Part shown: in pieces, positions 1 to 7,332 of the stretch
Layout of the letters: each line of letters opens with the position of its first letter
Position numbering within the stretch: position 1 is the stretch's first letter
Assembly (NCBI RefSeq): GCF_030812675.1
Contig: NZ_JAUSTE010000011.1
Span: forward strand, 1-64,000
From: Sinomonas atrocyanea
Lineage (GTDB): Bacteria; Actinomycetota; Actinomycetes; Actinomycetales; Micrococcaceae
Reading direction: 5' to 3'
DNA: 64,000 bases
The notes under the pieces: generated by a model
Database searches by the model: none
Told to the model about the DNA's origin: nothing
The model's input: only the letters and a program-made list of their open reading frames with translations
Translations under genes and position numbers: made by a program

Positions 1-90
1 CGGGCAGGGACTTCTGTCCGGTAACCCACGAATCTGCGTGAGCGAGGCCCCGGCCCGCAACCACCCACTAAGGCGGCCACTCCATACCGT

Positions 91-210
91 CTAGGGGGTC
101 CCGAAGCCGTCCATGATCCGCCCGACCAGCAGCGGAGCCAGGCTCGAGCCGGCGCGCAGCCACGCGCTGCCGAAGCCGGTGCCGATCGCCTGCGGACGCG
201 TTGGGTACGA
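91..210 (-). pseudogene. C-terminal remnant of an MFS transporter
   Basis: Reading the minus strand to the stop at 91-93 gives a peptide containing YPTRPQAIGTGFGSAWLR and then GSSLAPLLVGRIMDG. This resembles the C-terminal half of MFS sugar/aromatic-acid transporters, where a YPTRVRATGTG-type loop precedes a helix with LAPLLVG. Only about 38 codons are recognisable, and the upstream reading frame loses the family pattern, so the gene is truncated or frameshifted. The rest of 1-468 holds nothing I can support. The substrate cannot be inferred. Confidence 0.45.
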
Positions 211-468
211 GCACGCGGGTCCCGCGAGATCGCGGCGGGCGCCGCCGATGAGCCGCTGGGCTCGATCAACGGCCAGCCCGCCTCATCGCATCGGCAGCGG
301 ATGCTGGCGCCCACGCTCATCCCGCGCACGTCGACCGGACGGCCATCGAGACGGGCCGACGGTCCTGCCCAAAGCCCCGTGCAGGACGCCACAACCTAGC
401 CTTTAAATGTGCAGATGCGGGGCTGTCCGGGAATCCGCCCCTGGCAGGCAGCTCCGGCGTCGCAATGG

Positions 469-1101
469 CTATCTGGACGGGTCGTCGAGGAAGGTGGCTT
501 CCAGATCGAGCGAGGTGAGCATGCCTTTGAGCATCGCCTTGGTGTTCTCGCCAGCCCGCTCCCGCAGCTCGGACTTCTCTGCGGCGTCGGTCAGCTTCGT
601 TTCAGCGAGCGAGTAGAACTGCGACTGCTGGGGCGGTTCGAGCGCATCAGCGATCCGGTCTAGAACACCCCGGTCCTGCGAGAACACGTAGGACCGGCGA
701 TGGTCAAGGTTGGGCTTGTCGAGCTGTGGCTTCGGCAGCCGCACGTTTACGGACTTACCGTCCGCGGACAGCGTCAGGTCCCCTTCCTTCAACCCGGTCA
801 AATCGACGTAGGCATCCACTGTGCCGGCGGCGACGAAAAGCGTGCGGCGTCCAGCGACGACCCCCAAAGCCCCTGGCATGCCGCCATCCTGCACATCAAC
901 CACCGTCTCGAAGTTGCCCACCGCCGCGTGGTATCGGCTGGTGTTCTGGATTGACTTCAGCAGCGCCGGCTGGCTCCGGCCAGTTCTACCGAGGTGGAAC
1001 GGATTGACGCCGAATGCGTTCATTGCGAGGACCCCGGCCAACACGGTCGCGAGGACGCCAGCCACAAACAACCCAGTTATTTTGAGCACACGTGCGATCA
1101 T
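469..1101 (-). CDS. DUF4230-like membrane-anchored protein
   Basis: This 210-residue protein has one N-terminal transmembrane segment (about residues 5-27) followed by a soluble extracytoplasmic region of about 180 residues. The layout and patterns such as the VVDVQDGG stretch and the charged C-terminal helix fit DUF4230 proteins, whose function is unknown. The open frame runs upstream to 1218, but the ATG at 1101 has an AAGGGGAAG ribosome site at good distance and places the hydrophobic segment right at the N terminus, so I chose it. The next minus-strand gene upstream is a lipoprotein (1166-1765), so both may be envelope proteins expressed together. Confidence 0.7.
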   Translation of the reverse strand: MIARVLKITGLFVAGVLATVLAGVLAMNAFGVNPFHLGRTGRSQPALLKSIQNTSRYHAAVGNFETVVDVQDGGMPGALGVVAGRRTLFVAAGTVDAYVDLTGLKEGDLTLSADGKSVNVRLPKPQLDKPNLDHRRSYVFSQDRGVLDRIADALEPPQQSQFYSLAETKLTDAAEKSELRERAGENTKAMLKGMLTSLDLEATFLDDPSR

Positions 1102-1165
1102 CAGCACTTCCCCTTTCCGCCCCCTATTGGGCCGTGTCAAGATGCGTGAATGGCGCGAACCCGCC

Positions 1166-1765
1166 CTACTTGGCCGGGTAGCTCCACTCCCAGCCACCTG
1201 TAACGGCGATCGACTCAAAGATCAACGTTCCCCTGCCCGCGGGGACGTCGAACGCGATCTTCCCGGTCGCCTTTTCGCTGGGGCCCATTTCTTGCGGAAG
1301 CTGGCTTGCGGAGTCCAAGCACCCATATGCAACGGGGTCGCCGTTGACAGTCGTGCCATTCTCAGCAATCGCTTTCCACGACAGAGTCGTGAAGAACTTC
1401 TTGTTCGATAGCTCGCGCAGTGCGGCCGTTGTCTCAACATCAAGGTCCAGCGTGATGATCTGCCCATTCTTGGGTTGGTAGTACTGGCAGGCAACTCCCT
1501 CAGAGATCGACTTGACCGTGAATTTCACCGCGTGCGAGCCTGGCGTTCCGATCCATGCGGGCTCCCCCACCTGCTTGATCAGGTTCCCGCGTACGCTCGT
1601 CGGCCGAGGCGTGCTGGTCAGTGTCGGTGACGATGTTGGTCCTGCCGGCGCGACGCTCTGGGCTGCCGCGGGCGTTGGGCTGGTCTCCGCCGCCGGGGCT
1701 GCGGATCCGCAGCCCGCGAGCAGACCTGCGAGTACGCACGTCAGAACCACAAGATGCTTCTTCAT
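1166..1765 (-). CDS. Secreted lipoprotein, unknown function
   Basis: The 199-residue product begins MKKHLVVLTCVLAGLLAGCG: two lysines, a hydrophobic core and an LLAGC lipobox, so Cys19 should be lipidated and the protein anchored outside the membrane. A Ser/Thr/Pro/Ala-rich linker (about residues 20-60) is followed by a folded domain of about 130 residues that resembles the DUF4352 beta-sandwich found in many actinobacterial lipoproteins; this resemblance is tentative. The start at 1765 is preceded by GAGGGGGAC, and the in-frame extension to 1837 would bury the signal peptide. It lies about 65 bp upstream of the DUF4230-like gene on the same strand and is divergent from the restriction-protein gene at 1874. 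Confidence 0.7.
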   Translation of the reverse strand: MKKHLVVLTCVLAGLLAGCGSAAPAAETSPTPAAAQSVAPAGPTSSPTLTSTPRPTSVRGNLIKQVGEPAWIGTPGSHAVKFTVKSISEGVACQYYQPKNGQIITLDLDVETTAALRELSNKKFFTTLSWKAIAENGTTVNGDPVAYGCLDSASQLPQEMGPSEKATGKIAFDVPAGRGTLIFESIAVTGGWEWSYPAK

Positions 1766-1873
1766 TTGAGTGTCCCCCTCATAGATGCGATGCCCCTCCC
1801 CCAGGGCCCTGCTCATCATAGGGACACGCTCCGACATTCAAGCATTTGGTCCTGATCGGGCAAGATATCTCCC

Positions 1874-3298
1874 ATGGGGTCTACCGATTTCGCGAGCGTG
1901 TTCGACCAGCTGTACTACTCGGCCACCGACGAGCGGGACAAGGGCGCCAAGTTCGAGCGGCTCGTGAAGCGGTACTTGGAGTTAAAGCCGAAGTACGCGG
2001 ACCAGTTCTCGGACGTGTGGCTGTGGAGCGACTGGCCCGGCCGGAACGGGCACGTGGACACGGGCATCGATCTGGTGGCCCGCGACCGGTACACGGGCGA
2101 GCTGACAGGCATCCAGGCCAAGTTCTACGACCCGGCCCGCCAGCTGGACAAGAAGCACATCGACTCGTTTTTCACCGCGGTGGGCAAGGTCGACTTCGCC
2201 CACGGCATGGTCGTGACCACAACCGACCACTGGTCCAAGCACGCCGAGGAGGCGCTCGAGGACCAGTCCAAGGACATGCAGCGCATCCGCCTGCAGGACT
2301 TCGCGGACTCGACGATCGACTGGTCGGCCTTCGACGTGGACCGCCCGGAGGAGATGCGCAAGTCTCCGGCGAAGCAGCCGCGGAAGTACCAGCGGGAGCT
2401 CAACGAACGACAGTACCGACTGCGGTCTATCTTCCCAAGGAAGGGATCCCACAACCTCGGCTTCTACGCCAATGTCGGCGGAACGAACATTCCATTTTGC
2501 ACGCTCGCGATCACAACGATTCCAGATCTCAATTTCTACAGCCAAGGCGGTCAGTTCTTCCCGCGCTACACCTATTCGACCCCCGCGCCCGGCGAGGCCG
2601 ACCTGCTCAGTGGTCTCTCGCCGTCGTCCGAGGGGCCGGAGCGGATCGACAACATCACCGACGCTGCCCTGGCCGACTACCGCGCGGCGTACGGCGCGGA
2701 GGTGACGAAGGACGACATCTTCTTCTACGTGTACGGGCTCCTGCACTCGCCCGAGTATCGGGAGCGGTTCGCCGCGGACCTGAAAAAGATGCTCCCGCGC
2801 ATCCCGAACGTCCCGAGCGTGGGGCGGTTCCGGCAGTTCGCGGAGGCGGGCCGGCGGCTGTCGGAGCTGCACATCGGGTACGAGGACGTCGAGCCGTTCC
2901 CCCTGACGGAGGTCGAGACCGGGCTCGGTCTGGAGACCGACGCGTACGTGAAGTACGCGGTTACGAAGATGCGCTACGGCGGGAAGTCGGGCGCGTGGGA
3001 CAAGACCCGCGTGGTCTACAACGGGCACATCACCCTCGAGGGCATCCCCGAGGACGCCCACCGGTACATGCTCGGCTCCCGCTCGACGATCGACTGGATC
3101 CTCGAGCGCTACCAGATCAAGACCGACAAGGCCTCCGGCATCGTCAACGACCCCAACGACTGGTCCCGCGAGCACCACCAACCCCGCTACATCATCGACC
3201 TGCTCAAGAAGATCGTGACCGTGAGCGTGGAAACGAACCGGATCGTGGATAGGCTGCCCGCGATGGCAAGTATCCGCGTTGAGCCGCGGCAACGCTGA
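1874..3298 (+). CDS. Internally deleted Type ISP restriction-modification protein (nuclease plus specificity domain)
   Basis: Full Type ISP enzymes (LlaGI/LlaBIII type) are about 1,500-1,600 residues: Mrr-like nuclease, helicase, methyltransferase, then target-recognition domain. This protein has 474. Residues 1-172 match the nuclease end and the lead-in to the helicase, with PD-(D/E)XK-type residues E28, D66 and Q81-A-K83 and the phrase IRLQDFADSTIDW. From about residue 176 (NERQYRLRSIFP) it is the C-terminal specificity region, including GQFFPRYTY and NDPNDW. The helicase and methyltransferase are missing, joined in frame near position 2395. A protein like this cannot translocate or methylate as the family does, so it is probably a remnant, though the open frame suggests a recent event or retained use. 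No strong ribosome site precedes the ATG. Confidence 0.7.
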   Translation: MGSTDFASVFDQLYYSATDERDKGAKFERLVKRYLELKPKYADQFSDVWLWSDWPGRNGHVDTGIDLVARDRYTGELTGIQAKFYDPARQLDKKHIDSFFTAVGKVDFAHGMVVTTTDHWSKHAEEALEDQSKDMQRIRLQDFADSTIDWSAFDVDRPEEMRKSPAKQPRKYQRELNERQYRLRSIFPRKGSHNLGFYANVGGTNIPFCTLAITTIPDLNFYSQGGQFFPRYTYSTPAPGEADLLSGLSPSSEGPERIDNITDAALADYRAAYGAEVTKDDIFFYVYGLLHSPEYRERFAADLKKMLPRIPNVPSVGRFRQFAEAGRRLSELHIGYEDVEPFPLTEVETGLGLETDAYVKYAVTKMRYGGKSGAWDKTRVVYNGHITLEGIPEDAHRYMLGSRSTIDWILERYQIKTDKASGIVNDPNDWSREHHQPRYIIDLLKKIVTVSVETNRIVDRLPAMASIRVEPRQR

Positions 3299-3312
3299 AA
3301 GGGCAAGAGCTC

Positions 3313-4023
3313 GTGAAGCCTCTCCGAGAACTCCTCTCAGGACTGATGACTTGGGTTGCCATCAGCATTGCAAGCGGCCTCGCTCTCACGCTTTGGTCTG
3401 CATCCATTACGAATCCGTTCTGGCAGCCGCTACTCGCCGCAGTCGGATCTACCGCCATATCGATCTCTGGCGCGCTACTAATTACTGAAGTGATCCTCAA
3501 ACCGCTATACGTTCGGGACGTTCTCGACGTCGCCAGGCTCAGCAGCGAAGTATACGGTTCGGGCCTATCATCAATCACTCGTGCCAACAAACTCAGTTGG
3601 GAGAAGTATCTTTCCGGCACCGGAGATATCAATATCGCCGTGAGTAATCAAGCTCTCTTGAACGCCGGGGCATGGCAGCAAATCGTAGAAGATGTGCCAC
3701 GCAAAAAGCGCCAAATAAACATTTTCGTCCCAAATACAGACGGCGGCAAGGAAATTGCAACGCATCTAGAATCATCATGGGGCCGCAACGAGTGCAACAC
3801 GGGCGGTTCAATTCTCAAGATCGTACCTCTTGACTCCGTTACGCAGGGAATAATCGTAGTCTGCGATTCATTCACCGTTGCTTCTATAGCGGAGGACCCG
3901 TCATACGATAACCCACTCGTTGTTGCATTCAGGCAGAGCAACGGCAACGCGGATGACTCAACACTCAGGCGAGGAATCGAACGAATGACCGGCTCTGACA
4001 TATCTCCACTCTTCGAAGGATGA
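3313..4023 (+). CDS. Two-helix membrane protein with a soluble, possibly inactive PLD-like domain
   Basis: The 236-residue product has two hydrophobic helices (about 12-32 and 38-60) and then a cytosolic domain of about 165 residues. I do not recognise the family. The domain alternates strands and helices (INIAVSNQALL, INIFVPNTDG, GIIVVCDSF) in an order reminiscent of a phospholipase-D half-domain without an HKD motif; this is inference. The start is GTG at 3313, with AAGGGC upstream. The gene sits 14 bp after the restriction remnant and 7 bp before the DUF262 gene, and it shares that gene's lower G+C content and less biased codon use, so the two look like one transferred unit. A defence role is plausible but unproven. 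Confidence 0.55.
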   Translation: MKPLRELLSGLMTWVAISIASGLALTLWSASITNPFWQPLLAAVGSTAISISGALLITEVILKPLYVRDVLDVARLSSEVYGSGLSSITRANKLSWEKYLSGTGDINIAVSNQALLNAGAWQQIVEDVPRKKRQINIFVPNTDGGKEIATHLESSWGRNECNTGGSILKIVPLDSVTQGIIVVCDSFTVASIAEDPSYDNPLVVAFRQSNGNADDSTLRRGIERMTGSDISPLFEG

Positions 4024-4030
4024 GATTCTA

Positions 4031-5599
4031 TTGGCAAATAAGCGTACGACCATAGACGATCCCGATCTTATCGAACTATTGGATGGGATCGATCAAGGTC
4101 TCATTGGCCTTCCCAACTTCCAGCGCGACTTCGACTGGAGCGACAGCGACATCCGTGCCCTACTCGCGACTGTTCTCAATGGATGGCCAATGGGAAGCCT
4201 CCTCCTCATTGACGGTGATAGCCAAAGCCGCGATTTCTATGATCCTCGACACTTTGAGTTCGCGCCCAAACTCCGGGGCACGCCCGAAATGATAGTACTG
4301 GACGGGCAACAAAGGCTCACATCTCTCTATTCTGCACTTTATGGAAGGTCTGAATCAGTTCATGCGGTGCGCTGCCGCCCAGGGATGCAGTGGGGTGATA
4401 TTGATTCACTAGACTCGGCTATTACCACGTTCAAACGAACAATCTGGGAGGAGAAATACCCCTCACCCCGGGAACAATGGAGAAGCAGACTTATCCCAGC
4501 TACCGCCCTGAGATCGGCCATCGATTTTTACGCGTGGCGGGATCTTGCGGTGGATGATGAACGCGAGAGAGACGAGATAACCGAGATATATCGATCCCAC
4601 CTGTCTGGTCTTTACAGGTATAGGATTCCGGCGCTTGTCGTGTCCAAAGGTACACTACCAGCGGCGGTGGCGCGCATATTTGAACGAGTAAACAAGACCG
4701 GTCAGCAGCTCGGAACATTCGACCTCATGGTAGCCAAGTCATTCACGTCGAACTTCAACCTTCGGGTGAAATGGGATCAAGCGAAGGAGCTGTACCCTGC
4801 GGTCGGCGCATTCTATGGGGAAAATGGGCTTGCACCGCTCCAGGTTATCTCGATGCGATACCAGGAAGATATCAGAGCGTCCCGCGTCTTAGGCCTATCT
4901 GCGGTGACAATACATGATCATTGGGATTCAGCCGTTGCTGCGTTGGATTCCGCGATTCGGTTCTCCATGGATCATTTGGGGATACGGACAGGATCGTGGC
5001 TCCCCTACCCCAACATGATGATAGTCCTCGCAGCTTATGCATGGTCAGGGGAATCATTCAGACATGCTTTGATTCTCAAGAATTGGTTCTGGGCATCTTC
5101 CTTCACAGGTCGTTACGCTGTGGGGTCAAACACCGTCGCAGAATCGGACTACAAGAAATTGTCGGCAGGCACATGGCTGGCTGATGGGATCAGAATTGAC
5201 TGGCCCACGCTTCGTGATTCAACCAAGCAAGCCAGCGGAGCTATCCATCGCGCATGGCTGTGCGCCGTCGCGGCAGGGGCCGGGAGGCAACTCGGCCAGA
5301 CTCTAGAAGTCCCCATTCCGCGTAGCGTTCTTCCTAGAAATGCTTGGGCACCTGATGGGCCAGCCCCTCACCTGCTGACGCTTGGATTTGTCCTGGAAAC
5401 AGAAACCCGAGAACTTTTAAGCTCCAGGATGCAGCCTCAAGAAGCAGTTGCTGCAACAGGTATCAATAATTCGGTCAGTCTTCTTCGATTCCTGCGGGAT
5501 CGGGCTGAGCAGCTCGTTTCCTTCCTGAAGGAGGAATGCAGAATCCCGGTAACCCTCATCGATAGTGAACTATATGAGATCGAAGGTCATACCGACTGA
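4031..5599 (+). CDS. DUF262 (GmrS-like) protein
   Basis: This 522-residue protein opens with a DUF262 domain: LPNFQRDFDWSDSDI at residues 27-41 and the hallmark DGQQRLTSLY at 91-100. DUF262 is the NTP-binding/ParB-Srx-fold part of GmrSD-type modification-dependent restriction enzymes and of several defence systems. No C-terminal HNH (DUF1524) domain is evident, so the nuclease half is absent or replaced by an unrecognised region. The start is TTG at 4031 with AAGGATGAG upstream. It follows the 2-TM gene by 7 bp, so translation is probably coupled. Base composition is clearly less G+C-rich than the cre operon, consistent with horizontal acquisition. The specific trigger and target are unknown. 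Confidence 0.75.
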   Translation: MANKRTTIDDPDLIELLDGIDQGLIGLPNFQRDFDWSDSDIRALLATVLNGWPMGSLLLIDGDSQSRDFYDPRHFEFAPKLRGTPEMIVLDGQQRLTSLYSALYGRSESVHAVRCRPGMQWGDIDSLDSAITTFKRTIWEEKYPSPREQWRSRLIPATALRSAIDFYAWRDLAVDDERERDEITEIYRSHLSGLYRYRIPALVVSKGTLPAAVARIFERVNKTGQQLGTFDLMVAKSFTSNFNLRVKWDQAKELYPAVGAFYGENGLAPLQVISMRYQEDIRASRVLGLSAVTIHDHWDSAVAALDSAIRFSMDHLGIRTGSWLPYPNMMIVLAAYAWSGESFRHALILKNWFWASSFTGRYAVGSNTVAESDYKKLSAGTWLADGIRIDWPTLRDSTKQASGAIHRAWLCAVAAGAGRQLGQTLEVPIPRSVLPRNAWAPDGPAPHLLTLGFVLETETRELLSSRMQPQEAVAATGINNSVSLLRFLRDRAEQLVSFLKEECRIPVTLIDSELYEIEGHTD

Positions 5600-5995
5600 T
5601 CATGGTTCCGCCGATTGAAGTAATCTTCGCGAACGCGACCCTCCGCGCCAAGGAGGCGGTCATGTCCGACGAGCCGATCGAGCGCCGCATGGTGATCGGA
5701 TACGAAGTCATTGAGGGCGCCTGCGGCTGCACCGACCGCGGCCTCCCTCGCAAATGCGGCCCTTCGCATCTCCCGACGAACCGCGAAGAGCCCCTTGTTT
5801 CGAGAGCACGACGACCAGTTCGTCATTGCTTAGTCCCACGACATGGAAGGCCGTTGCCAACAAATTCCTGCCAACGATGGAACCGGGTCCGAGTAATTGG
5901 ATGCTAAGAGGCAGACTACTGCCGGTAAGAAAGACTGCTGTGATGAACCAGCAATCTTCTCCCATCCGTCCATTTACGGCACTCCGGGGCGTGAG
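5600..5995. other. Gene-poor spacer after the DUF262 gene
   Basis: About 400 bp separate the DUF262 gene from the convergent toxin gene. The stretch keeps the lower G+C of the accessory block. One strong AAGGAGG ribosome site precedes an ATG at 5662, listed separately. I see no terminator hairpin, tRNA or mobile-element end here, and the minus-strand open frame at 5708-5965 has no family resemblance. Confidence 0.4.
5662..5907 (+). CDS. Possible small protein or remnant 5' end of a gene
   Basis: A near-perfect ribosome site (AAGGAGG, 5 nt spacing) precedes the ATG at 5662. The first 30 or so codons read like a normal soluble protein (MSDEPIERRMVIGYEVIEGA), but the rest is Arg/Pro-rich and looks like out-of-frame translation. 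The most likely reading is that the start of a real gene survives and its body is degraded. No family is recognised, and it could be non-coding. Confidence 0.3.
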   Translation: MSDEPIERRMVIGYEVIEGACGCTDRGLPRKCGPSHLPTNREEPLVSRARRPVRHCLVPRHGRPLPTNSCQRWNRVRVIGC

Positions 5996-6409
5996 TCATA
6001 GAGGCTCGATCGTTGGCTGACGCGAGTGGCGCCCGGTCACCGGCCGCAGCCTGTAGAGGTGTGGCTCAGAGTGCGAGTCAACGTCGTCGAAGAAGTACGG
6101 AAGCCCGAGGGTGACCATCGCGAGCTGGGAGGCTAGACCGTGGGTGCCGGGCTCGTTGAGCTGCGGCACTCCGATCCAATGGAGCGAGCATCGCCGCAGC
6201 GCTGTGCGCTCCTCGTCCCTCACTAGCTGGTTCGCATCCTGCGTGATGATCGCGTCAAAGTCCAGCGTCTGGAGCGTCTCGAACAGCTCGATGTCCTCCA
6301 CGCCGCCGAGGGACTCCTGCTGCGGCGAGCGGAACTGGTGGCGCCGGTGGAGCTTCGCGAGAGGTTCGCCAAGTGCCGGGAACAGGTTCTGGTCTAGGTA
6401 GAGCTTCAA
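5996..6409 (-). CDS. PIN-like (DUF5615-type) toxin of a toxin-antitoxin pair
   Basis: The 137-residue protein starts MKLYLDQNLFPALGEPLA and has an acidic stretch DFDAIITQDANQL, matching Mut7-C/DUF5615 PIN-like proteins: an N-terminal strand with an Asp (D6) and a later D-x-x-x-x-x-D cluster that would bind metal. Relatives are presumed RNases partnered with DUF433 antitoxins, and the upstream gene on the same strand is exactly that, 6 bp away. RNase activity is inferred from the family, not shown. Length is normal and the frame intact, so the pair could be functional. Confidence 0.7.
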   Translation of the reverse strand: MKLYLDQNLFPALGEPLAKLHRRHQFRSPQQESLGGVEDIELFETLQTLDFDAIITQDANQLVRDEERTALRRCSLHWIGVPQLNEPGTHGLASQLAMVTLGLPYFFDDVDSHSEPHLYRLRPVTGRHSRQPTIEPL

Positions 6410-6415
6410 CGTCGA

Positions 6416-7126
6416 CTAGTCCCCCTGGAGACGCCGAACCGTACCGTCGAAGTTGACTGCATCGATGGCGGCAGCGGCTGAGACGCTCGGGTAGAACTCG
6501 TGGACCTCGTCAGGCGCCACTGAGCCGTCCTGCAGCAAGAGCGCGATGTTGTTGTACGGGATGCGGGTGCCCGAAATAGTCGGCCAGCCGCCCATTCGCC
6601 TCTCGCGCACCTCAAGGTTCGGGCGCGGCCTCCGGAAATCGACGACGATATCGCCCTGCATATTCTCGAACGGCGCGAGCACGTCCTCCATGGTGCCGAG
6701 CAGCTCTTGGCCCTTCCGCGTAACGAGGTCGGTGATGCTGTCGTCCTGCAGCAGGAGGATGCTCCCGTGGTCAGCGACGAGCTTGTAGGACGCGGGGTGG
6801 TCCGTGAGGTCGTAGTCACGGAGCGACGCCATTGCACGTCGAATCTTCTGGAGCGACACGTGCCGACGTAGGCGCACGAAGGTCCGGAGGGCGAGGACGT
6901 CCCGGAAAGAATAGAGCACCCTCGGGTGCTGCTGGACCTCGGGGCGCAGCAACTCGGTACTCCGCCAGCTTCGCAGCTGGGCGACCGACGCGCCGCTCAG
7001 GACCGACGTAAGGTCTGTGGGAAACGCGATGGCACTCTCCCCCTCCGCCAAGTAGCCTCTCGCGAGAAGGATGTCACACACTGCGAGAAATTGCTGTATC
7101 CGGCGTGGTGAGAACGTAACTCGCAA
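6416..7126 (-). CDS. DUF433 antitoxin with MerR-like helix-turn-helix
   Basis: The 236-residue protein has a MerR-type HTH near residues 35-90 (SGASVAQLRSWRS then YSFRDVLALRTFVRLRRHVSLQKI) and a C-terminal DUF433 domain with GTRIPYNNIALLLQDGSVAPDEVHEFYPSVS. This is the usual antitoxin design: DNA-binding N terminus and toxin-binding C terminus, normally autorepressing the operon. Translation stops 6 bp before the toxin start. The start at 7126 is TTG and poorly supported; an in-frame GTG lies about 15 codons downstream, so the N terminus may be shorter. The gene is divergent from the cre operon, with about 200 bp between. Confidence 0.65.
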   Translation of the reverse strand: MRVTFSPRRIQQFLAVCDILLARGYLAEGESAIAFPTDLTSVLSGASVAQLRSWRSTELLRPEVQQHPRVLYSFRDVLALRTFVRLRRHVSLQKIRRAMASLRDYDLTDHPASYKLVADHGSILLLQDDSITDLVTRKGQELLGTMEDVLAPFENMQGDIVVDFRRPRPNLEVRERRMGGWPTISGTRIPYNNIALLLQDGSVAPDEVHEFYPSVSAAAAIDAVNFDGTVRRLQGD

Positions 7127-7216
7127 TCACCGAGCCGGCAGGACGCGCGCATCCGCAGGGCAGCTCAAAGCCTATAGTCCTGCATGGGCTAATGGACCAC
7201 CGTTAGGTCGAAGCAG

Positions 7217-7233
7217 CTTCCACTCAGTGGAAG
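7217..7233. promoter_or_regulatory. Operator-like inverted repeat upstream of creJ
   Basis: CTTCCAC-TCA-GTGGAAG is a perfect 7-bp inverted repeat with a 3-nt centre, about 100 bp before the creJ start in the intergenic gap. It is too short and lacks a T-run for a convincing terminator, and its position fits an operator for the cre operon or for the divergent antitoxin gene. No cre-specific regulator gene lies next to it. Confidence 0.4.
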
Positions 7234-7332
7234 GCGACCCAGCACACTTGTCGGTGATCAGGACCACACTGGGACAAGACGCAGAGGCCCGGCCCCCCGC
7301 CGCGCCGAAGGCCACCAGATCAAGGAGTGCTG

